Shown here one piece after another: positions 41,667-50,330 of a stretch of 64,000 bases of DNA; within the stretch, counting starts at the first letter, position 1, and each line of letters starts with the position of its first letter. Source of the stretch: Candidatus Melainabacteria bacterium (lineage in GTDB: Bacteria; Cyanobacteriota; Vampirovibrionia; Obscuribacterales; Obscuribacteraceae); NCBI GenBank assembly GCA_003242885.1, contig QKMZ01000005.1:496001-560000 (forward strand), given 5' to 3'. A program made the translations under genes and the position numbers. Under the pieces are notes generated by a model. The model worked only from the letters and a program-made list of their open reading frames with translations. It was not told the DNA's origin and made no database searches.

Positions 41667-42557
41667 TTAGATCCTTTCTCCAACACGTAGTTTAGCACTA
41701 CGACTACGTATGTTGGCAAGCACTTCTTTTTCAGATGCAGTGACCGGTTTGCTGGTCATTATCAGCAACTTAGGATCTTTGCCACACGTGCAAACTGGCT
41801 GCCTGGGCGGACATACGCAACCTTTCTCGTACAACTTGAGAATTTGCTTAACGATGCGATCTTCCAAGCTGTGAAAGCTGATAACCGCGAGCCTGGCGCC
41901 CGGAGCGAGGATTTTCACAGACTCATGTAAAAATTTTTCCAGACTTGCCAACTCCGTATTCACTGCAATTCTTAATGCTTGAAATGTGCGAGTGGCTGGA
42001 TGCGAGTCGTCAAGCCTATCTGATCTGCTTTTCGATCTATTCTTGTTATGCCCTCTGGTACCACGGGCGGTATATATACATCCGGCAACAATCTCTGATA
42101 ATTCAGCCGTAGTATGTATCGGACGCTTGCTGACTATGCGGCGTGCAATCTGGCGGCTGAGACGTTCTTCACCATATCTGTAGATGATGTCTGCGATTTC
42201 GCGTTCCTGATATTCGTTTACGATCGTTGCTGCACTGAGTTTCTGAGTGTGATCCATACGCATATCTAGAGGACCATCTTTTAGAAAACTGAAACCTCTT
42301 TCGGGATTGTCAAGCTGCATGCTGGACACTCCGATGTCTGCCAGTATGCCACCATCCACAGTGCTGATACCAAGCGATTCCAGATGCTCGCCGATGTCGC
42401 TGTAATCGCCATGAATGTACGAAGCAGCGTCAGGCAATCTTGCCGCAACCTTGTCAAGCGACGCCTTGTCTTTGTCGATGCCGATCAACCGTCCGGTCGG
42501 TCCCATTCGCTCTCGGATCGCCTGCAAATGTCCGCCGGCGCCAACGGTGGCGTCCAC
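41667..42557 (-). CDS. rsmH: 16S rRNA (cytosine(1402)-N4)-methyltransferase RsmH, start unresolved
   Basis: SAM-dependent methyltransferase for C1402 of 16S rRNA. 296 residues from GTG 42557, which falls inside the SAM-binding motif DATVGAGGH. Other motifs: IGIDKDK, GILADIGVSSMQLDNPERGFS, and VISFHSLEDRIVK. The homologous N-terminal piece, HVSVLLDECLDAL and the RPGLTY linker, is encoded in the same frame upstream to at least 42620, but no ATG, GTG or TTG occurs in frame before the TAA at 42699-42701. The real initiation site is therefore non-canonical or obscured by a sequence error; the given start is certainly too short. Confidence 0.88.
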   Translation of the reverse strand: MDATVGAGGHLQAIRERMGPTGRLIGIDKDKASLDKVAARLPDAASYIHGDYSDIGEHLESLGISTVDGGILADIGVSSMQLDNPERGFSFLKDGPLDMRMDHTQKLSAATIVNEYQEREIADIIYRYGEERLSRQIARRIVSKRPIHTTAELSEIVAGCIYTARGTRGHNKNRSKSRSDRLDDSHPATRTFQALRIAVNTELASLEKFLHESVKILAPGARLAVISFHSLEDRIVKQILKLYEKGCVCPPRQPVCTCGKDPKLLIMTSKPVTASEKEVLANIRSRSAKLRVGERI

Positions 42558-42698
42558 GTAAGTGAGCCCGGGCCGAATGTTCAGAGCATCAAGGCATTCA
42601 TCGAGCAGAACAGAGACGTGCTCTCTCGACGCTTTTCCCTCTGGAGAAAAGGTGCTCTTGGAATCTTCCTTTGAGTTCTTGCTATCTATTGCTTTTAC

Positions 42699-43160
42699 TT
42701 AAGACTTGCGTTTTGCCAGAAAATCGAAATCCCAGCAAGTGAAATATAGGAGCTGAATCGTCAAAAGGCTCATCAACGCTGTTAGTAGCATCGGGCTAAG
42801 CCACTCCGGCCGTTCGGCCCAGAGATTAAGATACAGCGCGCCGTGCATAAGCGCCAGCGGCATAATGAATAGAGAAATAATTGCGACAACTTGTCTAGTG
42901 GTGGCAGTTGTACCTGCCCAGTGCCAACGAAGACCGTCCCACCAGTAAGTCGGAGCGACTTTCATGCCCAGGCGCCGCGCCGGGTAGAGTCTCCTGCCTC
43001 CGCGCAGGGGTACGAAGCAGCGCTCGCAGCTGTTGCAGGACAAGGTTTCTGTCAGACCGTAAGGTTCCAGAATCCCGGCGTTGCAGCGGGGACAAGGATA
43101 GGACTGGTTGAGAACGATGACTTGTTGGTGAAAGGAAAGCTGTTCGTATGATTGAAACAT
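42699..43160 (-). CDS. zinc-ribbon membrane protein, unknown
   Basis: 153 residues from ATG 43160; TTG 43166 adds two. An N-terminal zinc ribbon CPRCNAG...CNSCERC (two CxxC knuckles) is followed by a basic linker, a WWDGLRWHW segment resembling short DUF2510-type Trp motifs, and two membrane helices (VVAIISLFIMPLALMHGAL and MLLTALMSLLTIQLLYF). Its stop TAA is in the same frame as rsmH. It sits where mraZ often lies in division clusters, but it is not MraZ. Confidence 0.65.
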   Translation of the reverse strand: MFQSYEQLSFHQQVIVLNQSYPCPRCNAGILEPYGLTETLSCNSCERCFVPLRGGRRLYPARRLGMKVAPTYWWDGLRWHWAGTTATTRQVVAIISLFIMPLALMHGALYLNLWAERPEWLSPMLLTALMSLLTIQLLYFTCWDFDFLAKRKS

Positions 43161-43166
43161 TGCCAA

Positions 43167-43472
43167 TTAGCCCAATGAGGTCAGGGAGTCGCAGATGACC
43201 GGGTTCGCCGCGGTCGAAAAACGACGCACGGAATCACCACCGGCCCTTGAGTGAGGCTGGTCGCGGAGGTGACAAAAACCCTGTCACTTGTTAATTACCC
43301 GCGGAAGGGCATCAAACCGCGCTTGCCGAGAAACATTAGCTACATTTAATGCGGGCGGCAGCCCCATACTGAGGGAGTCATTCCGGCTGGTTCCCTAAAA
43401 CCTGGCTCTAATTCGCTTTGCTGCGAAATAGTTCATTTGACTGTATGAAAAAAACTGTTTCGCAATGTGAAA
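43167..43472. other. gene-free region with small hairpins
   Basis: Between the zinc-ribbon gene and the M55 peptidase (both minus strand). Visible hairpins: GTCG-AAAAA-CGAC near 43217-43230 and GTGACA-AAAACCC-TGTCAC (43269-43287), plus a CGCGG/CCGCG pair near 43301-43325. No convincing coding frame, tRNA or known RNA class was recognised. It may be the leader of the rsmH-ftsI-murJ transcript. Confidence 0.35.
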
Positions 43473-44315
43473 TTAGCTGAAATACGGATCCTTCCGACTG
43501 GCTCCAAGGGCACCCAGAGCCAGCATTACGCGAAACACCACGCTGTAATCTTTATCCGTGAACTCCACGTCTCTGTCGTTTAGTCGTTTTACATTCGGCA
43601 CCAACTCGCAAGCATCAGCCATGGATGTGTCATTCATTGATAGCGTCAGTTTTGCAGGAGATGGAGGCTTGAGTAAATTCCAGCTCGCCTTAGCTTTGGC
43701 GGCTTCGAACGCTGATTTCTCCAGGTCGTCGAGCACTTCTTCTTGTGGTCTAAAGCAAGCGGAATAGCGCGAAATAGCTAGTTTTACCACTGTGCAGTTA
43801 ACCTTTCCCATCAATTCTTCGCATTCTTTCTTTAGCGCATCGTCGCCTGTGATGAGGGCAATAGGCACATCAAATGCACCGGCAAGATAAGCGTTCAGGC
43901 CTGTTTCACCCACCAGAACATCATTGATACGCACATCGCGGAAGACTTGAGCTCTGTATGTGTGTGAAAGTACCCCAGTGGCACAGCCCTGGCGCGCATG
44001 GTATCCGATAAAGCATGCGAAATCCGGTTTCTTTTCCGTGTGCACACCGGACACCATGGAAAATGGTTTTTGCCAACCGCTGGTCAAATGTGCCTTTGGG
44101 TGCAAAAGTTCAATTCGCAAGTTGCGCATATCCCAGTGGGAGTCGTTTACGACGATTTCGTCACACCCGGCTTTGACGAGACCCTTTATGACAGCATTCG
44201 TCTCTGCGTGCATCAATTGAACCGAACGCTCATATCCGGGCTCGCCAGGCTGAGTTTGACTGGAGTGGCAGATGCCGTTTATTCCTTCCAGGTCCACTGA
44301 TATATATGCACGCAT
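43473..44315 (-). CDS. M55-family D-aminopeptidase (DppA-like)
   Basis: Zinc peptidase releasing N-terminal D-amino acids such as D-Ala from peptides; 280 residues from ATG 44315, which has AAGGGAA eight bases upstream. Family marks: YISVDLEGINGI with the metal Asp/Glu, HAETNAVIKG, AGCDEIVVNDSHWDMRNL, and FIGYHARQG with the catalytic His. No signal peptide, so cytoplasmic. It faces away from dapF-ftsQ across 166 bases; turnover of wall peptides is a reasonable but unproven role. Confidence 0.9.
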   Translation of the reverse strand: MRAYISVDLEGINGICHSSQTQPGEPGYERSVQLMHAETNAVIKGLVKAGCDEIVVNDSHWDMRNLRIELLHPKAHLTSGWQKPFSMVSGVHTEKKPDFACFIGYHARQGCATGVLSHTYRAQVFRDVRINDVLVGETGLNAYLAGAFDVPIALITGDDALKKECEELMGKVNCTVVKLAISRYSACFRPQEEVLDDLEKSAFEAAKAKASWNLLKPPSPAKLTLSMNDTSMADACELVPNVKRLNDRDVEFTDKDYSVVFRVMLALGALGASRKDPYFS

Positions 44316-44481
44316 GTGAAATTCCCTTAGTTTTCGCTCAGCACGTGAGTATATCAATGAGTCAATTGAATCAAAGTCTATTTAAGGTCGAGACATGTCA
44401 AGCTTCACCCGGTATAATTGCGGCTGATCCGAATGCCCCGCTTGGACCCTATTCGGATGCAGCACCAGCTCGCGAAGCCAG

Positions 44482-45567
44482 ATGCAGACACTTTCGGAAA
44501 CATTGAAAGCGCAGACGTCCTCCAATTCGGATTCTCAAAGCCTGGCATTCGCAAAGATGCAGGGCTTGGGCAATGACTTTGTAATGGTGTCGCTGGACGA
44601 CTTGCTGGCGCTCCCTGCCTTTTCCGCAGCCGTGAAGCAAGGGGTGAACCCTTTGCCTTCCCTGACGAAGCGTATATGCGATAGGAATTTCGGCATCGGA
44701 GCAGATGGTCTGATTGTTGGTTTTTCACTTAAGAAAAAAACTGAAATATCAGCTGATATATTCGAAGTTCTTGGTGCTGGTTATGCTGTTGGTACTAAAT
44801 GCGATATCGGTTGGATTTACACTAATTCCGATGGTTCTTCTTCCGCTATGTGCGGCAATGGTCTTCGCTGTCTGGGACTTTGGGCTCTCAGGAAAGAATT
44901 GGTTGCATCTAATAGAATTTTGGTGTCAACTAAGGCAGGAGTCCAAGAGATTCTTGTAGAAGACGAATCAAAAATTACGGTGGACATGGGCAAGCCCATT
45001 CTCCAAACTGACTTGATTCCTCTAAGCGGTCCATCGAAAGCCAGTTTTGTGCAAGGCGAAATAAACTCACCGGACTTCAATTTCAAAGCGACATGCGTGA
45101 GCATGGGTAATCCGCACGTGGTTATTTTCGATGCCCCGCAGGCGCAAGAAAGCCTGAATAACAACAAGTTTTCCGAGTCGCTCAAATCCTTATCTGAGAA
45201 AGTACAGCAACAAAGTCTGTTCTGCGAGGGGGTCAACGTCGAATGGTGCCGAGCGATTTCTAGAGACGAAGTGCACACGCTTATTTATGAACGAGGTTGT
45301 GGCGCAACTCTAGCTTGTGCAAGTGGTGCTGCAGCTGTAATTGTCGCGTCCTCGCTGGAAGGGCGAACCGAGCGCAAGGCAAAAGTTAGACTGCCGGGCG
45401 GCTTCCTATTTATAGAATGGGCTCAATCCGACGATCATGTCCATATGACCGGGCCGGCCGCAACGGTTTTCACTGGTTTGATACCCGCACAAGATATCGA
45501 AGCATATATTCAATGCCAGTCTGCCGACGGCGGAAAGTCTGTTAATAAGGAGATTTGCTGCTCGTGA
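44482..45567 (+). CDS. dapF: diaminopimelate epimerase
   Basis: Interconverts LL- and meso-diaminopimelate for lysine and peptidoglycan. 361 residues, long for the family (~280), owing to insertions in the first half and before the second motif. The two catalytic Cys are in MCGNGLRC (near 124) and ERGCGATLACASG (near 273). KMQGLGNDFVMV and FGIGADGLI are also present. The TGA stop overlaps the next ATG (TGATG), so ftsQ is coupled to it. Confidence 0.93.
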   Translation: MQTLSETLKAQTSSNSDSQSLAFAKMQGLGNDFVMVSLDDLLALPAFSAAVKQGVNPLPSLTKRICDRNFGIGADGLIVGFSLKKKTEISADIFEVLGAGYAVGTKCDIGWIYTNSDGSSSAMCGNGLRCLGLWALRKELVASNRILVSTKAGVQEILVEDESKITVDMGKPILQTDLIPLSGPSKASFVQGEINSPDFNFKATCVSMGNPHVVIFDAPQAQESLNNNKFSESLKSLSEKVQQQSLFCEGVNVEWCRAISRDEVHTLIYERGCGATLACASGAAAVIVASSLEGRTERKAKVRLPGGFLFIEWAQSDDHVHMTGPAATVFTGLIPAQDIEAYIQCQSADGGKSVNKEICCS

Positions 45568-46460
45568 TGATGCAAGCTGACAGACGAAAGCAATGGATCA
45601 AGAGCCGACGCAAGCAGCGCAATCAGGCTCGCAATGCTCGTTTGCGTCGTCAATTTATGCGATATGTGACGCTTGTTGGTTTGCTTTATCTTGGTGGCAG
45701 TGCTGTGGTGCGCTTGCCCTGGGCGATTGACAACACGGAGTCGCAATTGACTGTACGCGGTAATTACGTGACCAGTCGCCACCAAATTGCAGAGAAAGTC
45801 GAAAGTGTTGTTGGCAAGCAGCTCTTCAAGGTAAATCCGAAGGCTTTAGAAAATAGCATCGCGCAACTACCGGCGGTGAAGCACGCATTTGTTCGTCGCT
45901 ATGCGTTCCCTGAACCTCACATTTTGGTTGAAGTTCTGGAAGAATTTCCGTGGGCCACATATGTGCCTGAGCCCGGCAAGTTGCCAGAGTCTGTTATTTC
46001 GCAATCTGGTCGAGTTATTCCCTTAAAAGATTTCCCTGGAATTATGCGACCACCGCTCAGAGTCTATGGACCAGCCGCACTCAAAATGACTGCTGCCGAT
46101 GTTACTCAATGGGCAAGTTGGTGCAATTACATTTCGCAGCAGACAAAAATGCCTGTCGAGTCGATTGATCTGAGGCACCCGCACGACATTCGCGTGCAAA
46201 ACGTAGCGCTTCAATTGAAGTTAGGCTCGCCAGATACTTCTTTGACTCGCCGACTGGGCAGACTGAGTTCTGTACTTGCCGCTGTCGACCCGATGAAGAC
46301 AAACCTCGAATATATTGATCTGGGATTGGACAACAACATTCCGATGAAACTTGCTAAGATCGATCCTCGCAAAGAAGCCGCCAAGAAAGCAGCTGAAGAA
46401 GCAGAGAAGAAGCGCGCTTCAGAGAACGAGCAACTCGCCGGTCGCGAACAAACTCTGTAA
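45567..46460 (+). CDS. ftsQ: FtsQ/DivIB-like division protein with POTRA domain
   Basis: 297 residues from ATG 45567, which overlaps the dapF stop; AAGGAG lies 13 bases upstream. Order: very basic cytoplasmic N-terminus, one membrane helix (YVTLVGLLYLGGSAVV), a POTRA domain (LTVRGNYVTSRHQIAEKV, GKQLFKVNPKALENSIAQLP, VKHAFVRRYAFPEPHILVEV) and a FtsQ beta domain, then a Lys/Glu/Ala-rich tail. It recruits downstream septal proteins in the divisome. Placement after dapF and away from the rsmH-ftsI block is unusual. Confidence 0.87.
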   Translation: MMQADRRKQWIKSRRKQRNQARNARLRRQFMRYVTLVGLLYLGGSAVVRLPWAIDNTESQLTVRGNYVTSRHQIAEKVESVVGKQLFKVNPKALENSIAQLPAVKHAFVRRYAFPEPHILVEVLEEFPWATYVPEPGKLPESVISQSGRVIPLKDFPGIMRPPLRVYGPAALKMTAADVTQWASWCNYISQQTKMPVESIDLRHPHDIRVQNVALQLKLGSPDTSLTRRLGRLSSVLAAVDPMKTNLEYIDLGLDNNIPMKLAKIDPRKEAAKKAAEEAEKKRASENEQLAGREQTL

Positions 46461-46602
46461 TTTCTCTACTGTCGAATTTCCTTGTGCACAATTAGTGCTT
46501 CAGTTTGTACTGGGCGGTTTCCTCTCGAAATGTTAGCTGTGTATATGCCGACCATGAGAAGCGGAACGATTGTGTTTCCCGCACGGAACCTCGGGATAAA
46601 GA

Positions 46603-46648
46603 GCGCTAACCCGTAGCGCCCGAAACCGGGCGACGCATTGCGTCGCCC
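46603..46648. repeat. REP-like cluster of three overlapping palindromes
   Basis: Three perfect hairpins in 46 bases: GCGCTA-ACCCG-TAGCGC (46603-46619), CGCCCG-AAAC-CGGGCG (46617-46632) and GGGCGACGC-ATT-GCGTCGCCC (46628-46648). The second and third share a GGGCG arm, so they exclude each other. They lie between convergent ftsQ and mazG and end on the base before the mazG stop. No T-tract, so it is more like a dispersed extragenic palindrome than a classical terminator; other copies are not in this window. Confidence 0.65.
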
Positions 46649-47452
46649 CTACAAAGCGGCTTTGGCTTGTTCCCAGAGCGCCTGATACTCGTCTTTGGAA
46701 TATTCTTTCAGTGGTTTCGTCGCCAACTCTTCCATTTTTGCAAAGCGTTTGCGGAATTTCTCGAGCCCGTGGATAAGCGATTCTTCCGGGTTTAACGAAT
46801 GCCAGCGCGCAACGTTTACGAGAGTAAAGAGAACGTCGCCGAGTTCGAGCTCCACATCGTAACGCGCACTGGCTGCGGTTTCTGGCTGAGTCAATGCAGG
46901 ATTTGAAATCGCTTCCTTCAGCTCTTTCATTTCGCTCTCGACTTTATCCCAGACTTCGCCTTCGTTTCGCCATTCGAAGCCCTGGCTCACTGCCTTTTCC
47001 GAAATTTTTAGTGCCTGTAATAGCGAAGGCAACGTTCTACTGATGCTGTCCAAGCAAGACTTAGACTCTTTCTGCTTTTCCTTTTTCTCGGCATCTTTAA
47101 GGTCATCCCACTGCATAAGGACTTCCTTTGCGGTGGCAAGCGACTTCTCACCGAATACATGCGGATGCCTGGAAATCATTTTTGTGTTTATAGAATTGGC
47201 GACATCTTGAATGTCGAATTGCCCTGCATCTTTAGCCACTTGTGCGTTTAGCACTATCTGCAAAAGCAGGTCGCCAAGCTCCTCTTTCAATTCCTCGGGG
47301 TTATCCGAGTGAATTGCCTCCATGACCTCATAGGCTTCTTCTAGTAAGTAGCGAGCCAGGCTGCGGTGAGTCTGCTCGCGATCCCACGGGCAGCCGTCTT
47401 CGGCTCTCAGTCGGGCAATAGTTGAGATGAACTGGTCCAGGGGAGAAGTCAT
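46649..47452 (-). CDS. mazG: nucleoside triphosphate pyrophosphohydrolase MazG
   Basis: Hydrolyses (d)NTPs to monophosphate and pyrophosphate, a housecleaning enzyme. 267 residues from ATG 47452. Two MazG modules: the first with GCPWDREQTHRSLARYLLEEAYEV and ELGDLLLQIVL, the second with ELGDVLFTLVNVARW. Metal-binding EExxE and ExxD residues are intact in the first. TAG stop directly follows the palindrome cluster. Single gene; no toxin-antitoxin mate nearby. Confidence 0.94.
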   Translation of the reverse strand: MTSPLDQFISTIARLRAEDGCPWDREQTHRSLARYLLEEAYEVMEAIHSDNPEELKEELGDLLLQIVLNAQVAKDAGQFDIQDVANSINTKMISRHPHVFGEKSLATAKEVLMQWDDLKDAEKKEKQKESKSCLDSISRTLPSLLQALKISEKAVSQGFEWRNEGEVWDKVESEMKELKEAISNPALTQPETAASARYDVELELGDVLFTLVNVARWHSLNPEESLIHGLEKFRKRFAKMEELATKPLKEYSKDEYQALWEQAKAAL

Positions 47453-47842
47453 GTTGAGCAATGTTGAGAGCGCCTTTAGCTTGTATCGGTTTTATTTTTA
47501 GTCTTGAATACGCGATTAGAATCGTCCGTAAAGCCTACCAAATAAGCGGACAATCTTTGGGGAGAGTCTATTTATCTTGGTTTTGACGAGTCCCCCGGCA
47601 TCTGAAGATTTTATCTTGAAAACTGGCGCGGTGGGCTGATTCCAGGCGTTAAATGCCTCTTCGCTGGCTGTCATGCGCCCGTCTAAGAGCCGCTTCTGCG
47701 GTATCATAGGGAGGATTGGCAACCAGTCCAATGCGCATCTGACGCGCTTTCACCGCAGAGCGATGGCTTATGCCTGAGCGGCTGAGTCTTGGATGGTGAG
47801 CCGACGTAACACAAACCGTGCAAGGTCAAAAGGAAAACGCCT
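47453..47842. other. gene-free region before ugd
   Basis: 390 bases of divergent intergenic DNA. A hairpin GGATTGG-CAA-CCAGTCC lies near 47714-47730. A 71-codon open frame on the minus strand lacks a start signal and family resemblance. No tRNA or riboswitch recognised; it should contain the mazG and ugd promoters. Confidence 0.35.
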
Positions 47843-49234
47843 GTGGATATTTGTATTGTCGGTGCTGGCTACGTGGGTCTGGTGACAAGCGCCTGCTTGG
47901 CGTATCTCGGACATCACGTGATTGCCGTTGATTCCAACGAAGAGAAGCTCAACGCTTTGAAACGCGGCGAAATGCCGTTTTTCGAGCCTGGTCTCGAACC
48001 CTTCGTCAAACAGTGCGTCAAAAGCGAGTTCTTGACCTTCACTGACAAACTCGAAGATGCCGTCAAGAAGTCCGAAATCATCTTTATCGCTGTCGGAACA
48101 CCGCCACTTCCTTCCGGCGAACCGGACCTTTCTGCTGTTATGGCTGTTGCCAGAGCAATCGGTCGTTCGTTGGATACTTCAAAAAAACGAATCATAGTCA
48201 ACAAATCCACAGTACCGGTAGGTTCAGGCAACTGGGTGGAAATGTTGGTACATCAAGGTGTTGAGAGCGTGCAGACTGTTCCTGCTCGTGCAGCCCGCGC
48301 CGACCAACCGTCCTTCACTGTAGTTTCCAATCCGGAGTTCTTGCGTGAAGGCAGCGCACTCGCCGACTCCTTTTACCCTGATCGCATCGTTGTCGGATCC
48401 GCTGACGATACAGCCGTCGCAACGATGAAAAAACTGTTTGCACCACTGATTAATCAAACATTTGATCCGCCGGCAGACATTGCACGTCCGGAAAATTTCG
48501 GCAAGGTTCCTTTTGTTGTCACTGATCTCGCCAGTGCTGAGCTGATCAAATACTCTGCCAACGCTTTCTTGGCGATGAAGATCAGTTTTGCTAATGAAAT
48601 CGCTGGTCTTTGCGAAAAGGTAGGCGCTGACATTCGTCAGGTGGCTCCCGGCATCGGACTTGATACGCGTATCGGAAGCAAATTCCTTAACGCCGGAGTC
48701 GGCTGGGGTGGAAGCTGCTTTGGCAAAGACATCAATGCGCTGATCAATGTGGCGCGCGAGTACAGCTATCCCACTTCACTTTTGGAAGCAACGCTTTCAG
48801 TCAACGAGCGTCAGCGTCTTTGCGTCATCAAAAAATTGCAAGAAGAATTGAAGATCGTCAAAGGCCGCACAATCGGTTTGATGGGACTTTCATTTAAACC
48901 AAACACCGACGACTTACGCGATGCGCCGAGTTTGACACTTGTTCGCGCTCTAACCAAGATGGGCGCTCAAGTTAAGGTCTATGATCCGGTCAGTATTGAA
49001 AGCTGCCAGCGCAATTTCCCAGAACTCGAGATTGCATATTGCACCAATCTCGAAGAACTTGCCAAAGACAGTGATGCGTTGGTTCTTGTCACCGAGTGGC
49101 AGGAATTCGCCAGCGCCAATTGGAAGCAATTGATCAAGAGCATGAAGTGGCCTTTGGTTATCGATGGTCGCAACATTTTGCCGCAAGATGATCTGACTGA
49201 TTCTGGTGCAATTTACAGAGGTATCGGACATTGA
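47843..49234 (+). CDS. UDP-glucose 6-dehydrogenase
   Basis: Oxidises UDP-glucose to UDP-glucuronate with two NAD. 463 residues from GTG 47843 with AAAGGA upstream. Rossmann loop [13 protein letters not shown] at the start, [13 protein letters not shown], the [11 protein letters not shown] loop, the catalytic Cys in [10 protein letters not shown] (near 292), and the second NAD-type domain with [16 protein letters not shown]. Its stop overlaps the next gene by four bases, so product and next enzyme are directly coupled. Confidence 0.95.
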   Translation: MDICIVGAGYVGLVTSACLAYLGHHVIAVDSNEEKLNALKRGEMPFFEPGLEPFVKQCVKSEFLTFTDKLEDAVKKSEIIFIAVGTPPLPSGEPDLSAVMAVARAIGRSLDTSKKRIIVNKSTVPVGSGNWVEMLVHQGVESVQTVPARAARADQPSFTVVSNPEFLREGSALADSFYPDRIVVGSADDTAVATMKKLFAPLINQTFDPPADIARPENFGKVPFVVTDLASAELIKYSANAFLAMKISFANEIAGLCEKVGADIRQVAPGIGLDTRIGSKFLNAGVGWGGSCFGKDINALINVAREYSYPTSLLEATLSVNERQRLCVIKKLQEELKIVKGRTIGLMGLSFKPNTDDLRDAPSLTLVRALTKMGAQVKVYDPVSIESCQRNFPELEIAYCTNLEELAKDSDALVLVTEWQEFASANWKQLIKSMKWPLVIDGRNILPQDDLTDSGAIYRGIGH

Positions 49235-50172
49235 AGATACTCATCACAGGCGCAGCTGGGTTCATCGGATCGCATTTAGTCGATCGCATGCTTGCGGATG
49301 GCCATGAAGTGACGGCAATGGACAATCTTGTCACCGGCACGATGAACAACATTGCTCAGCATTTATCTAACACTCGATTTCAATTCATTCATCACAACGT
49401 TTCTAATCACATACACATCGTCGGGCATCTTGATTGGGTGATTCACTTCGCTTCACCGGCAAGTCCAGTCGATTATTTGAATTTGCCGATTGAAACGCTA
49501 AAGGTAAACTCTCTAGGCACACACAATACTTTAGGTCTGGCACTGTCTAAGGGTGCGAAGTATTTTCTTGCCAGCACTTCAGAAGTGTACGGTGATCCAG
49601 AACAACATCCCCAGAAAGAATCTTACTGGGGTAATGTGAACCCTGTCGGCCCGCGCGGTGTTTATGACGAATCGAAGCGCTTCGCCGAAGCGATCACGAT
49701 GGCGTATAACAAGAAGCACGATCTCGATACCCGCATCATCAGAATCTTCAACTGCTACGGACCGAGACTGAGAGCAAATGATGGTCGCGTTGTTTCCAAT
49801 TTTATCGATCAGGCCCTGCGCGGCAAGCCACTCACCATATATGGTGGCGGTGAGCAGACTCGCAGCTTCCAATATGTTTCCGATCTCGTTGAAGGTATTG
49901 TTCGTCTAACCGGAGTGAAATTTCACGAGCCGGTAAATCTGGGCAATCCTCAAGAGCGCACGGTTTTGGAACTGGCAGAACTTATTAAAGAGTTGACCGG
50001 TTCCAAGAGTGAAATCGTTTACAAGCCTTTGCCGACCGATGATCCGAAGCGCCGCTTGCCGGACATCACCAGAGCGAAAGAACTTCTTGATTGGACTCCC
50101 GAAGTGCAAATCAGAGATGGTCTGCAACAGACAATCGCCTGGTACAAGGAACAGCTAGCTGTAGCTAAGTAA
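49231..50172 (+). CDS. UDP-glucuronate decarboxylase (UDP-xylose synthase)-like SDR
   Basis: 313 residues from TTG 49231 in TTGA, overlapping the dehydrogenase stop. An extended short-chain dehydrogenase with [16 protein letters not shown], the SDR Ser/Tyr/Lys triad in STSEVYGDP and [12 protein letters not shown], and [16 protein letters not shown]. The branch NQG-like with [11 protein letters not shown] fits UDP-xylose synthase better than epimerases. With the dehydrogenase it forms UDP-xylose from UDP-glucose for surface glycan or glycosylation; the glycosyltransferases are not in this window. Confidence 0.9.
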   Translation: MKILITGAAGFIGSHLVDRMLADGHEVTAMDNLVTGTMNNIAQHLSNTRFQFIHHNVSNHIHIVGHLDWVIHFASPASPVDYLNLPIETLKVNSLGTHNTLGLALSKGAKYFLASTSEVYGDPEQHPQKESYWGNVNPVGPRGVYDESKRFAEAITMAYNKKHDLDTRIIRIFNCYGPRLRANDGRVVSNFIDQALRGKPLTIYGGGEQTRSFQYVSDLVEGIVRLTGVKFHEPVNLGNPQERTVLELAELIKELTGSKSEIVYKPLPTDDPKRRLPDITRAKELLDWTPEVQIRDGLQQTIAWYKEQLAVAK

Positions 50173-50330
50173 GCCTAGTCAGAACAATTTACTCGACCAG
50201 AATCCTGAGAGACTTCCAGGGTATTCCCCAGTTCGGCTTCAGTCCGTTCGGCAGAGGAATATCGCGCCGCATTGCGTAGGCTAGTTGTGTGAGGCGACTA
50301 CGGCATTTACACAAGGACAGAGGTGCGGTT

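Noticed and set aside
47516-47731. 71-codon minus-strand frame between mazG and ugd
   Set aside because: No SD and no recognisable features; the start lies in a divergent promoter region.
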